Part shown: positions 1 to 9,043 of the stretch, in pieces
How positions within the stretch are numbered: position 1 is the stretch's first letter
Layout: each line of letters starts with the position of its first letter
NCBI RefSeq assembly: GCF_027460065.1
Contig: NZ_JAPYZZ010000002.1
Span: 186,001 to 250,000, forward strand
Origin: Martinezella rhizogenes
GTDB taxonomy: Bacteria; Pseudomonadota; Alphaproteobacteria; Rhizobiales; Rhizobiaceae
Length of the DNA: 64,000 bases
Reading direction: 5' to 3'
Made by a program: the position numbers and the translations under genes
The notes under the pieces: generated by a model
What the model saw: the letters and a program-made list of their open reading frames with translations, nothing else
Databases searched by the model: none
Told to the model about the DNA's origin: nothing

Positions 1-1
1 G

Positions 2-307
2 CGTCTTGCCGCCGCGCTCGAAACCCTGATGCACAGCTGCACGCAGAAACTCGAGCCCCGGCTTCTTGAGGCCGCTGTCGATGCCGGCAACGATTTTCGC
101 GCGAAGATCGGGCGCAGGGACTGGCGGGGGCTGGTCATGAAGACCGACTACTGGTCGGCTTACAAAAAACAATTCGAAGAAAACGGCCGTCCATTGCCGG
201 TCAGGCAGTTCCTCCAGCGGGCGGCGCGTGGTGAAGCCGCGCCCGCACGGGAGACTGACGCGGCCACGGCCGATGCCAAGGGGGTAAACAACCACGATGA
301 GACATGA
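2..307 (+). CDS. 3' end of a T6SS gene, probably the FHA-domain protein Fha/TagH (5' partial)
   Basis: The reading frame is open from the window edge and stops 11 bases inside tssK. About 101 C-terminal residues are visible; they contain a W/Y-rich stretch (DYWSAYKKQFEE) and a basic, Ala-rich tail. The FHA domain itself would lie outside the window, so the identity rests on gene order: in Agrobacterium-type imp operons the gene just before tssK encodes Fha, the phosphothreonine reader that docks on phosphorylated TssL. A TssG C-terminus cannot be excluded. The overlap with tssK indicates translational coupling within the operon. Confidence 0.5.
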   Translation, partial: RLAAALETLMHSCTQKLEPRLLEAAVDAGNDFRAKIGRRDWRGLVMKTDYWSAYKKQFEENGRPLPVRQFLQRAARGEAAPARETDAATADAKGVNNHDET

Positions 308-1637
308 GAACCGTGTTGCCTGGAGCGAAGGCATGTTTCTTCGCGTTCAGCATTTTCAGCAATCCGACCGCTGGACCGAACGCCTGGTGCGCAACACCAC
401 GCGCAACCTTTCACCCTACCCCTGGGGCATCGCCGAGATCGGGGTCGACCGCAGCGCATTGTCGATAGGACAATTCGCGCTGTCGAACCTGCGCGGTGTG
501 CTTCCCGATGGAACGCCCTTCGAGGCCCCTGAGGATTCCGACCTGCCTCCGCCGCTCGATCTCGATGAAAGCGTCAAGAACGCCATCATCTATCTTGCCC
601 TGCCGGCCCGGCAGCCGGGCAAGGCGGATATGTCCGCCAGCGGCCGCAATGACACGAACAATGTGCGCTTCACCGCCTCGAGCTATGAAGTCACTGACAC
701 CAATATCGAGACGGATTTCGTGGCCCCGATCGATGTCGGCCGTCTCAGCCTGAAATTCCTCAAAACCGGTGACGATCTTTCCGGTTACGATCTCATCGGG
801 CTGGCGCGGGTGATCGAAGTCCGCTCCGACCGTGCGGTCATTCTTGATCCGGATTTCATTCCTCCAAGCCTCAGCTGTGCAGCCGCGCCCCGCCTCTACG
901 AATTGCTGACGGAGCTTCTGGGGATCGTCCGCCACCGCGCCCAGGCGATTGCCGAACGCATCGGCGATCCGACGATCCGGGGAACGGCGGAAGTGGGCGA
1001 TTATTTCCTGCTGCAGATTCTCAACCGGGCCGATCCGCTGCTCGCGCACCGCGGTGCCAACGCCACACGTTTTCACCCCATCCGCTTTTATGAAGACTGC
1101 ATCCAGCTTGCCGGAGAGCTTGCCACCTTCACCACGGACAGGAAGCGGGCAACGGATTTCCCGCCCTATCGACACGAAGATCTGAAGGCCACCTTCGGTG
1201 CTGTTTTTGATGATCTGCGCACCTCGCTGTCAGCGGTTCTGGAACAGGCAGCCGTGGCAATCGAACTGGTGGAACGCCGCCATGGCGTCCGCGTCGGCAC
1301 CATCCACGACCGCACGCTTCTGCGCGATGCCGGTTTCGTGCTGGCCGTGCGGGCGGATATGGCCGCCGAGGATATTCGCCGCCGCCTGCCGGCACAGATC
1401 AAGGTCGGACCGGTGGAACGGATTTCCGAACTGGTCAATGTGGCGCTGCCGGGCATTCCCGTGCGGTCCCTGCCGGTCCTGCCGCGGCAATTGCCCTATC
1501 GATCCGGCACCGTTTATTTCGAGATCGACACGCAGTCGCCACTCTGGAAACAGCTTGATACCTCAGGTGCCATTGCCCTGCATCTGGCGGGCGAGTTCCC
1601 CGGGCTTGAAATGGAAATGTGGGCGTTACGCGAATGA
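297..1637 (+). CDS. tssK: T6SS baseplate component TssK (ImpJ/VasE)
   Basis: A 446-residue cytoplasmic protein of the usual TssK length. It begins with the family-typical pattern VAWSEGMFLRVQHFQQ and shows the conserved HPIRFYEDCIQLAGELATF block in the middle third. TssK links the T6SS baseplate to the TssL-TssM membrane complex. It starts 11 bases before the end of the preceding gene and ends in an ATGA overlap with tssL, so it belongs to one polycistronic unit. No key region appears to be missing. The family call is confident; no separate promoter is seen. Confidence 0.93.
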   Translation: MRHENRVAWSEGMFLRVQHFQQSDRWTERLVRNTTRNLSPYPWGIAEIGVDRSALSIGQFALSNLRGVLPDGTPFEAPEDSDLPPPLDLDESVKNAIIYLALPARQPGKADMSASGRNDTNNVRFTASSYEVTDTNIETDFVAPIDVGRLSLKFLKTGDDLSGYDLIGLARVIEVRSDRAVILDPDFIPPSLSCAAAPRLYELLTELLGIVRHRAQAIAERIGDPTIRGTAEVGDYFLLQILNRADPLLAHRGANATRFHPIRFYEDCIQLAGELATFTTDRKRATDFPPYRHEDLKATFGAVFDDLRTSLSAVLEQAAVAIELVERRHGVRVGTIHDRTLLRDAGFVLAVRADMAAEDIRRRLPAQIKVGPVERISELVNVALPGIPVRSLPVLPRQLPYRSGTVYFEIDTQSPLWKQLDTSGAIALHLAGEFPGLEMEMWALRE

Positions 1638-3139
1638 GCACGGAAAACCCCTCTTCCTGGCAGGATTTACCGACGGTTGTCGAGATCACCGAGGAAAGCC
1701 GCCGGCGCAACCAGAACGCCCGCAACATGGCGGCGATCCTCGAAGACATCGTCGAGACCGACGAGCAGGCCCGCCCCGCCAGGGGGAAAGTGGCCACCCT
1801 GCCGGTCGAGCAATTGCTGACCGGTTTCCACTTCGGCGGAGAGGAGGTGCCGACACTTGTTCAATCGGCGGCTCCCCTTCTCAACCTCGCACATCTGCTG
1901 CGTTTCAGCGATGCCGAGCCAGAACCCGACCAGCTTCGCCGCGCCTGCGTTGAGGCGATCACCCGTTACGAGCGCGATCTCGCTTCCGCCCGCATCAGCC
2001 CCGAGCGGGCAAGAGCGGCGCATTACGTCGTCTGCGCAACGGTGGATGATGTCGTTCTCAGCAAGCCCTGGGGTGTGCGTGCAGGCTGGGCGCGCTCCGG
2101 CCTCGTTTCCACCTTCCACAATGATGTCACCGGTGGCGACCGGGTTTTCGATATTCTCGACCATTTCCACCAGTCGCCCGGCGCCAACAAGGATCTGCTG
2201 CTGCTGATCTATCTGTGCCTGTCGCTGGCTTTTGAAGGGCGCACCCGCGTTTCATCGAAAGGGGCACTGGAGCTTTCACGCATCCGCGATAGCCTCTACA
2301 AGACGCTGATCGGCCAATATGGCGCCTTCGAGCGGGAGCTTTCTCCACATTGGAAAGGCGTCGATGCCCGGCATACGCCCTTGCGCACGATGACCGCGCT
2401 CTGGACCCTGCTGTCGTTGATGGCACTCGCCTTCGCACTTGGTTATCTCTTCTTCACGCTATCGCTCAACACCGCATCCGATGTCACTTTCGAAAGGCTT
2501 GCCCATCTGCCGCCGAACGAGACGCCGAGCGTGCTGATAGCAACCCCGCCGCCCCAGCCACCGGCGCAAGTCGAAATTCCCAGGGTTGTCGAGCCCCCGA
2601 AGACGGTGGAGCCGAGACAACCTTCCCGGCTTGAAAAGCTGATGGCCTTCCTGCAGCCGGAAGTCGACAAGAAGCTTGTGACCCTTGCGGATGTGAACGG
2701 ACGGCTGCGGGTTCGCATCAACAATTCGGGCCTGTTCACGACAGGCAGCGCCGATGTCAGCCCGCAATTCCGCGATCTCATCCAGCGCATCGGCGGTGCG
2801 CTTGCGGCTGAAAAATTCCGCGCCGTCGTCATCGGCTATACGGACACCGTGCCGATCAAAACGGTGGAGTTTCCCTCGAACTGGCACCTTTCCGAAGCGC
2901 GCGCCAAGGCGGTCGGAGACATTCTTTCGCAATTCACCGGCCCTGACGCGATCCTGACCGAAGGCCGGGCCGACAGCGACCCGATCGCCGATAACAAAAC
3001 GGAAGAAGGCCGCCAGATAAACCGCAGAACAGAAATCATGGTCCTGACCAATCCCGATGAAAAACTGAGCGACGCCGGCATTCTCTCGCCGACCATAGAG
3101 AACAGTTCGGGACAGCAGCCGGGAGAGGCGCAGCCATGA
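1634..3139 (+). CDS. tssL: T6SS inner-membrane protein TssL (ImpK/DotU) with C-terminal OmpA-like domain
   Basis: The 501-residue reading starts at the ATG overlapping the tssK stop (ATGA). A GTG five codons upstream is possible but less likely. Residues 1-250 are the cytoplasmic DotU-like domain, about 252-275 form a single transmembrane helix, 306-332 are a Pro-rich periplasmic linker, and about 349-470 form an OmpA-type peptidoglycan-binding domain (IGYTDT, NWHLSEARA, NRRTEI). With this start residue 14 is Thr in the context LPTVVEIT, matching the Thr14 of Agrobacterium TssL known to be phosphorylated by the kinase PpkA and read by Fha. It partners TssM and TssK in the membrane complex. 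The stop overlaps the tssM start by four bases. Confidence 0.94.
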   Translation: MSTENPSSWQDLPTVVEITEESRRRNQNARNMAAILEDIVETDEQARPARGKVATLPVEQLLTGFHFGGEEVPTLVQSAAPLLNLAHLLRFSDAEPEPDQLRRACVEAITRYERDLASARISPERARAAHYVVCATVDDVVLSKPWGVRAGWARSGLVSTFHNDVTGGDRVFDILDHFHQSPGANKDLLLLIYLCLSLAFEGRTRVSSKGALELSRIRDSLYKTLIGQYGAFERELSPHWKGVDARHTPLRTMTALWTLLSLMALAFALGYLFFTLSLNTASDVTFERLAHLPPNETPSVLIATPPPQPPAQVEIPRVVEPPKTVEPRQPSRLEKLMAFLQPEVDKKLVTLADVNGRLRVRINNSGLFTTGSADVSPQFRDLIQRIGGALAAEKFRAVVIGYTDTVPIKTVEFPSNWHLSEARAKAVGDILSQFTGPDAILTEGRADSDPIADNKTEEGRQINRRTEIMVLTNPDEKLSDAGILSPTIENSSGQQPGEAQP

Positions 3140-6100
3140 ATCCATTGAGCTATTTTTATACGATCCGTTCCTATGTCGAGAGCTATGCGGCCCTCGTCGG
3201 CCGGCGTTTCCTCTCGCTTTTATGGGTGATCGCGCTCTGCGTCGTCATCTGGTTCTACGGCTATCTGATCGCGCTCGGCGATTTCAAACCGCTTGGAACG
3301 GTGCAGGCGCGGCTCATCGCCATCGGCATCATCGTCGCCGTCTGGCTGGTCTACATCATCGTCACGATCTACCGCGGCCGTAAACAGGACAAGGAACTCG
3401 TCGACAGTATCGAGCGTGAGGCGCTGGCCAATCGGCAGGCGGAAATCGGCGAAATTCAGACCCGCCTGAAAGAGGCGCTCGCGCTCCTGCGGCGGGTTAC
3501 AAAAAAGCGCTTCGGTTACATTTACGACCTGCCCTGGTACGTGATCTTCGGCGCACCCGGCTCCGGCAAGACGACGGCGCTCACCAATTCCGGCCTGCAA
3601 TTTCCGCTTGGCGATGCGCTCGGCGAAAATGCGCTGAAGGGCATCGGCGGTACGCGTAACTGCAACTGGTGGTTCGCCGACGAGGCGATCCTGATCGACA
3701 CCGCCGGCCGCTATACCACGCAGGACGATCTCGACGGCTCCTCGAAAGCTGGATGGGAAGGTTTTCTTGGCCTTTTGAGGCGGTATCGCCGTTCGCAGCC
3801 GATCAACGGCGCATTGGTCACCCTGTCCATTCCCGATCTGCTCAACCGCGATCCCGAAGAACAGCGGCAGGAACTGCGCTCCATCCGCCAGCGTCTTTCG
3901 GAACTTGACGAATATCTGCATGCCCGCGTTCCGGTCTATATCGTCCTGACGAAAGCCGACCTGCTGCATGGTTTCGTGGAATTCTTCGATGGTTTCAACA
4001 AGACCGACCGACAGCAGGTGTGGGGCACGACCTTCAAGCTGGATGAGAGCTACTCCGCCGAAAACCTGCCGCAGCGTCTGACGGAAGAATTCGAACTGCT
4101 GCAGCAGCGGGTTGATGCCATGCTGATCGAGCGCCTGCAGCAGGAGCAGAATGCGGAGATACGCGGACGCATCTTCCGTTTCCCGGCCGAACTCGCGCGG
4201 CTGAAAGACCGGCTCCATGAGGCCCTGGCCGAACTTTGCGCAAGTTCGCCTCTCATCGAGGCACCGCTTCTGCGCGGCGTTTATTTCGCGTCGGGAACGC
4301 AGCCGGAAAAGGAAAAATCTCCCGCAGCACCCAGAATCCGCCGCAGCTATTTCCTGTCGCGGCTGTTCAAGGACGTCATCTTCCCCGAAGCCGCGCTGGT
4401 GATGCGTGACAAGCGGCTTTCCCGGCGGCAATTGCTGGTGCGGCGCATTGCTTATGCCGTATCCGCCGCGGCGGTCGCCATCGTCTTCACTGGCTGGATT
4501 TTCACCTATTTCGCCAATACGCAGGCGCTGGCCGAAGCGGATCGCAAACTTGGCGCTTATGAGCAGCTCGTTCAGGGAATTCCCGTGCGCGAGGTCGCGG
4601 ATGCCGATTTCCTGCGCATCCTCCCCGCGCTCGACAATCTGCGCGATGTCAATTCCGGCTTTGCCCGCGAACGCGTGTGGAATGTCAGCTTCGGTCTCGA
4701 TCAGGAAGACAAGATTGCCGGCCGGCAGCGTGACGCCTATCAGCGCGCGCTCAACGCCCTTCTGCTGCCGCGCATGATCGTACAGCTACAAAAGCAGCTG
4801 AAGGATGAAAAGGATGTCACCCGCACCTTCAATTCTCTGAAACTCTATGGGATGCTGGGCGGAATGGGTGCGTTGGATCGCGATTTCCTGACCGTGCAGA
4901 CACATCAGATGTTCGCATCCCTTTATCCCGGCGACGGACGGGCGGCAGCGAGAGAGGCGCTTGACCAGCACGCAAAGGCGCTCGCCGACGGCGTGCTCGC
5001 CCCGATCGAGCTCGATGCGCGGCTCATCGCCACCGCCCGCGAAACGATCCGCGATCAGGCGATCGGCACACGCGCCTATGATATTCTCGCCGGCCTTCCG
5101 CAAGTGCGGGAATTGATGGAATGGACACCCGCCACGGCTTTCGGCCCGCTGGGGGAGCGTGCTTTCGAGCGTCGCAGCAAAGCGCCGATGGCTGAGGGGA
5201 TAGAGGGCCTCTTCACCGCGGATGGGTATCGCCGCGTCGTCATTCCGCAGGTCGCGCATGCGGCCCGCGTCGCGCTTTCCGAAGACTGGGTGCGCGGTTC
5301 TGACGATGCCATCAAGGGTGCCACTGTCGAGCAGGTGGCACAGGCCGCGCTACAGATCTATTTCGACCGGTTCGAGAAAATATGGGCCGACACGCTGTCC
5401 GATCTACGTGTCAAACCATCCCAGAGCCTGGGGGACGCGGTGGAGACGACCCGTGCCCTTGCCAATGAGCGCAACATTCTTGCGGAAGCCGCCAAATCGA
5501 TAGCGGAGGCAACCGATCTGCGCCTCGGCGCGGGAGCAAATCCGACCAGCCTCGCCTCCGCCACCGCCTCCGCCACCGCCACCGCCACCGAAAGTGATGC
5601 AACGGCGGCCGTTCTTGCCGCCACCGTGAGTGCGGCGGATCCCTATGCGAGATTGCGCGACATGCTGGCGGCAAAAGGCGCGGCGGCGGCCAGCGAACAG
5701 GCCAATGGCGGAAAGGCCGGAGGCTCACCGAGAGAACAGCTGCTCGCAAATTTCAAGATGCTGAACGAACAGCTCGCCCGCTCGGCCACCACCTCCGATG
5801 AGGTCGCCAAGGTGTTCGACGTGGACAGCCAGCTCACCAAGGCCAATCAGGATCTATTGCAGCAGGCACGTGAATTGCCGGCACCGCTCGACGTCTGGGT
5901 CGCAGGCGTGGCGGCGGATGTCGGCTCGCTCGCGGTCAAGTCCGCACGCAGCCGCATCGCAGAACTCTGGACGGCCGATTCAGCCTCCCTGTGCTCCTCG
6001 GTCGTGACCGGTCGTTATCCTTTCGACCGGACCTCCTCCCGCGATGTCGCCATTGCGGATTTCACGCGCCTCTTCGGGCCGGCGGGGGTTTTCCAGAGCT

Positions 6101-6645
6101 TCTTCAAACAGCGCATGGAACCGTTTGTCGACAAAACGACGACCCCGTGGAGCTGGAAGGGCACCTTCGGTGCTACCGGCATTCCCAGCAGCGCCGTCGC
6201 CCAGTTCGAAAATGCCGACAAGATTTCACGCGCCTTTTTCCCGAATGGCAGCGAAACGCCGACGGTTTCGATCAATGTCAAACCCGTCTCGCTAACCAAT
6301 GCCTCCAGCGCGGTGATGCTGGAAATCGAAGGCGAGCGGGTGGTTTATTACCATGGCCCGATCCAGGCGAAATCGATCACCTGGCCCTCGCGCGAAAACA
6401 CGGCAAGCCTGTCGCGCATCGCCTTCCAGCCGGGCGGCTGGCAGCAGGCGAAGACCGAAAATGGCGACTGGTCGCCCTTCCGGCTGTTTGACGGTGCGAA
6501 TATCGAAAACCAGTCGGGCGAGCTGTTGCGGGTGCGGTTTGAAAATGGCGGCCAGGCTGCCGAATTCGATATTCAGTTCGGCTCGGTTCTCAATCCATTC
6601 AAGCTGGATGCGATTGCCAGCTTCGCCTGCCCTGCGCAGTTCTAG
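3136..6645 (+). CDS. tssM: T6SS inner-membrane ATPase TssM (ImpL/IcmF)
   Basis: A 1169-residue protein of the IcmF family. Two N-terminal transmembrane helices lie at roughly residues 25-45 and 58-78. A Walker A motif, GAPGSGKTT, sits at 139-147 with the lysine at 145, the position studied in Agrobacterium TssM. A third transmembrane helix at about 435-458 precedes the large periplasmic domain, which ends in a beta-rich C-terminal region. TssM energises and scaffolds the T6SS membrane complex with TssL. Its start overlaps the tssL stop (ATGA). Unusual is a low-complexity Ala/Ser/Thr stretch at 807-818 encoded by a hexanucleotide repeat, within a longer Ala-rich segment that may be a flexible periplasmic linker. 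Confidence 0.95.
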   Translation: MNPLSYFYTIRSYVESYAALVGRRFLSLLWVIALCVVIWFYGYLIALGDFKPLGTVQARLIAIGIIVAVWLVYIIVTIYRGRKQDKELVDSIEREALANRQAEIGEIQTRLKEALALLRRVTKKRFGYIYDLPWYVIFGAPGSGKTTALTNSGLQFPLGDALGENALKGIGGTRNCNWWFADEAILIDTAGRYTTQDDLDGSSKAGWEGFLGLLRRYRRSQPINGALVTLSIPDLLNRDPEEQRQELRSIRQRLSELDEYLHARVPVYIVLTKADLLHGFVEFFDGFNKTDRQQVWGTTFKLDESYSAENLPQRLTEEFELLQQRVDAMLIERLQQEQNAEIRGRIFRFPAELARLKDRLHEALAELCASSPLIEAPLLRGVYFASGTQPEKEKSPAAPRIRRSYFLSRLFKDVIFPEAALVMRDKRLSRRQLLVRRIAYAVSAAAVAIVFTGWIFTYFANTQALAEADRKLGAYEQLVQGIPVREVADADFLRILPALDNLRDVNSGFARERVWNVSFGLDQEDKIAGRQRDAYQRALNALLLPRMIVQLQKQLKDEKDVTRTFNSLKLYGMLGGMGALDRDFLTVQTHQMFASLYPGDGRAAAREALDQHAKALADGVLAPIELDARLIATARETIRDQAIGTRAYDILAGLPQVRELMEWTPATAFGPLGERAFERRSKAPMAEGIEGLFTADGYRRVVIPQVAHAARVALSEDWVRGSDDAIKGATVEQVAQAALQIYFDRFEKIWADTLSDLRVKPSQSLGDAVETTRALANERNILAEAAKSIAEATDLRLGAGANPTSLASATASATATATESDATAAVLAATVSAADPYARLRDMLAAKGAAAASEQANGGKAGGSPREQLLANFKMLNEQLARSATTSDEVAKVFDVDSQLTKANQDLLQQARELPAPLDVWVAGVAADVGSLAVKSARSRIAELWTADSASLCSSVVTGRYPFDRTSSRDVAIADFTRLFGPAGVFQSFFKQRMEPFVDKTTTPWSWKGTFGATGIPSSAVAQFENADKISRAFFPNGSETPTVSINVKPVSLTNASSAVMLEIEGERVVYYHGPIQAKSITWPSRENTASLSRIAFQPGGWQQAKTENGDWSPFRLFDGANIENQSGELLRVRFENGGQAAEFDIQFGSVLNPFKLDAIASFACPAQF
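5554..5589 (+). repeat. In-frame hexanucleotide tandem repeat in tssM
   Basis: Six consecutive 6-bp units, four GCCACC and two GCCTCC, encode alternating Ala-Thr and Ala-Ser residues 807-818 of TssM. Loss or gain of a unit would keep the reading frame, so strand slippage could change linker length without inactivating the gene. Confidence 0.85.
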
Positions 6646-6683
6646 TGACGGAACGAGGCGGTGGTGTTTCAAAAGAGGGGATT

Positions 6684-6728
6684 ATGATGAAGGCAAGCAC
6701 GAAAAACACCTTGGGCAATCGCAACTGA
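6684..6728 (+). CDS. Possible 14-codon leader ORF before tagF-pppA
   Basis: An ATG-ATG start preceded by a purine-rich ribosome site (AGAGGGG, three bases upstream) opens a 14-residue frame, MMKASTKNTLGNRN. Its TGA stop shares one base with the tagF-pppA ATG (TGATG). The tagF-pppA start has no evident Shine-Dalgarno sequence of its own, so translational coupling through this mini-ORF is a reasonable inference. The peptide resembles no family known to me. Alternatively the ribosome site may belong to a differently placed start or be fortuitous. Confidence 0.35.
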   Translation: MMKASTKNTLGNRN

Positions 6729-8143
6729 TGGCCGATCAGGCATCGAGGCTTACGCAAACAGCGGCAGAGAGCGATCGCATCGGTTTCTTCGGCAAGCTCC
6801 CCAGCCATGGCGATTTCATCTCCGATGGGCTCGAGCGGGAACTGATTGGTACCTTCGACGACTGGATGCGATCGGGCATGCACGCCTGTGCGGATATGTT
6901 TGCAGGCCGATGGCCCGAAATATTCTCGTCGTCGCCGCCCATACGCTTCATCGTCGAAAGCGGCATATGGGGAAACTCCGCCTATGCCGGCGTGCTGGTG
7001 CCGAGCGCCGACCGGGTGGGGCGTAAATATCCGCTTGCCATTATCGCCCAGCTCAACGGCTTCCGTAGACATCCGCGAACACTCTATCTCGACGACACCT
7101 GGTTCATGGCCGTAGAGGCATTGGCCGAGACATCGATGACCGGCGATTTCGACATGTCCCGGTTTAATGCCTCGATCAAGAAACTGCGTCTGCCGAAGCC
7201 GCGGGAAGAGGATGACGCGCCGGAAATGGTGCGCAGCCGCACACCGACGAGCCTCTGGTGGCACATCGATCCCGTCAGCCGCCGCGCGCGCGGCCTCAAA
7301 TTCGACGGCAAGCCGAAAGCGTCCGATTTCCTGCGCCTCTTCAGCGACATGACAGGCAAAGGCGACGAGGACGGTTCAGCGTCAGCGCCGGCTCCATCAA
7401 GGGCACAGGAGAAGACAAAACAGCAAATGCCGCCCGTGGCACCCGCGCCAGCACCGCCAGCAGAGCAGCCGTCATCTGTCATCTACAGCTATGCCACACA
7501 TCCGGGAACGCGGCTTTCCCTGAATGCGGACGCGCTATTCGTTTCCCAGACGCCTTCCCTCTTCGCCATAGCGGATGGACAGGGCGATACGCATAGCGCC
7601 GCGGAGGCCGCGCGCCTCGCCACGAATATTCTCGCCGAAACGCCAGATGCCGAAAACCCGGAGATGATGGCACAGCAGATCAGGGGAAAGCTCGGCACGG
7701 TCAACAGCCTGCTCCTTTCCCGCCAGGCGACCGGTGCGGATGGCAGGCCGACGGCCAGCGTCGTCATAGCCTCGATCATCGCCCGCAGGCTGAGCGTCCT
7801 GTGGTCCGGTGATGCGCGCGCCTATCTCCTGAAAAACGGCACCATGCACCAGCTGTCGCGCGATCACGTCGTTGTCGGCATGAAAAAACAGCTCTCGCAA
7901 TGTGTCGGCCTTTCCCAGCAATTCCGACCGGACATCGTCTTTGATGAGTGGGGTTTGCAGGACAGGCTGCTGCTGTGCAGCTACCCGCTGGTGCAAATCC
8001 TCCGAGAACGCGCCATTGCCGAGATCGTCTTCAACACCCCGGTCAAGGATTGCGCCAATGTCCTGGTCCAGGAAGCGCTGATCGAAAACGCCCGCGAGAA
8101 TGTCAGCACCATCGTGATTGGAAACCGGCGTGAGCAAGGCTAG
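6728..8143 (+). CDS. tagF-pppA: Fused T6SS repressor TagF and PP2C-like phosphatase PppA
   Basis: The 471-residue reading starts at the first ATG before the conserved TagF sequence; the longer open frame upstream overlaps tssM and is not used. Residues 16 to about 140 are a TagF/ImpM domain (IGFFGKLPSHGDF), 218-250 are a Pro/Ala/Ser-rich linker, and 251-471 are PP2C-like (NAD, ADGQGD, ASVVIA, SGDARAYLL). In Agrobacterium the TagF part represses T6SS by binding Fha, while PppA is a putative antagonist of the threonine kinase. The late PP2C metal-ligand motif reads CSYPL instead of CSDGL (Tyr419 in place of Asp) and the final DN motif is EN (Glu457), so phosphatase activity is doubtful. It overlaps tagE by 14 bases. 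Confidence 0.92.
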   Translation: MADQASRLTQTAAESDRIGFFGKLPSHGDFISDGLERELIGTFDDWMRSGMHACADMFAGRWPEIFSSSPPIRFIVESGIWGNSAYAGVLVPSADRVGRKYPLAIIAQLNGFRRHPRTLYLDDTWFMAVEALAETSMTGDFDMSRFNASIKKLRLPKPREEDDAPEMVRSRTPTSLWWHIDPVSRRARGLKFDGKPKASDFLRLFSDMTGKGDEDGSASAPAPSRAQEKTKQQMPPVAPAPAPPAEQPSSVIYSYATHPGTRLSLNADALFVSQTPSLFAIADGQGDTHSAAEAARLATNILAETPDAENPEMMAQQIRGKLGTVNSLLLSRQATGADGRPTASVVIASIIARRLSVLWSGDARAYLLKNGTMHQLSRDHVVVGMKKQLSQCVGLSQQFRPDIVFDEWGLQDRLLLCSYPLVQILRERAIAEIVFNTPVKDCANVLVQEALIENARENVSTIVIGNRREQG

Positions 8144-9035
8144 ACATCCACTTGATGAGCCTGCCTATCCGGAGGTCGCAGCGCGTTTTTCCGACCTGTG
8201 GCGGAGCATTCGCCATGATGGCACGCGGGAAAGAAGCGATCAGGAGCAAAAAGACCTGATCGACCAGATCCGAAATGCGCTGGATCGAAAAACACCTGAT
8301 GTTTCCGGCGAAAAACCGGTCTGGATCGCGGACAGCTTTGCCGTAAATTGCAAAGCTTACCAGAGCGAGACGACACTTCTGCTGCAATTGCGCCACCGCG
8401 ATCTCGGTTCGCTGCACGCGCTGAAAACCGTTCCACCAGGCAGTCGTGACGACGCCGTTCTGCTGCAACGCTTGAGGGACGAGGCCGAGATCGGGCTCGC
8501 GCTGCGCCATCCCTGCCTTGCGGAAACATCCGCGTTTCTGCGGCTGCCAGACGGCCGGCCGGGCCTGTTACAGCCATGGTTCGCGCACTCACTGGCATTG
8601 ATCGTATCTACACAACCGATTACCGCCTCGCAGGCGAGCGTGATCCTTCGCCGCGTGCTGGAAGGGTTGAGTGTCATGCATGCATTTGGATATGTGCATT
8701 GCGATGTCACGCCAGCCAATATTCTGCTGGCGGAGGGTAGCTTCGAAACGGCGAGGCTGGGTGATTTCGGCATCGCCCTGCGGATCGGCCACAAACACGC
8801 GGAACAGGGCCTGCACTTTGCCGCCTCGCCTGAATTTGCGTCACCGGAACAGAGGCAAGGCGCACCCGCAAAGCCGGATCACGACGTATATGCCGTGGGA
8901 CGGCTCGCCCGGCGGCTGATCGCCACGGATGAGGCGCAGTTACCGCAACGCCTCGCAGATTTTGCGCAGGCCTGTTGTCATGACGATCCTGCCCTACGCC
9001 CGCAAACGGCGACGGAAGCGCTACAGCTTCTGTAG
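8130..9035 (+). CDS. tagE: T6SS threonine/serine protein kinase TagE (PpkA/ImpN)
   Basis: A 301-residue kinase when read from the GTG; a TTG four codons upstream is an alternative start. A candidate ATP-binding lysine is in HALKTV (Lys99), followed by an acidic helix (RDEAEIG). The catalytic loop HCDVTPANIL has Asp192, DFG has Asp212, and SPEFASPEQ stands for the APE region. The loop is HCD rather than HRD and no clear Gly-rich P-loop is visible. The Agrobacterium homologue phosphorylates TssL Thr14, which triggers Fha binding and secretion. No transmembrane or C-terminal extracellular domain is present, unlike long PpkA forms. It is the last gene of the operon and converges with the next gene across eight bases. 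Confidence 0.88.
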   Translation: MSKARHPLDEPAYPEVAARFSDLWRSIRHDGTRERSDQEQKDLIDQIRNALDRKTPDVSGEKPVWIADSFAVNCKAYQSETTLLLQLRHRDLGSLHALKTVPPGSRDDAVLLQRLRDEAEIGLALRHPCLAETSAFLRLPDGRPGLLQPWFAHSLALIVSTQPITASQASVILRRVLEGLSVMHAFGYVHCDVTPANILLAEGSFETARLGDFGIALRIGHKHAEQGLHFAASPEFASPEQRQGAPAKPDHDVYAVGRLARRLIATDEAQLPQRLADFAQACCHDDPALRPQTATEALQLL

Positions 9036-9043
9036 CACGGGTG

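Noticed and set aside
3220-4431. 403-codon minus-strand frame inside tssM
   Set aside because: Antisense to the Walker A region; no domain.
6353-6727. Longer N-terminus of TagF reading through tssM's end
   Set aside because: The upstream residues are tssM shadow sequence with no TagF similarity.
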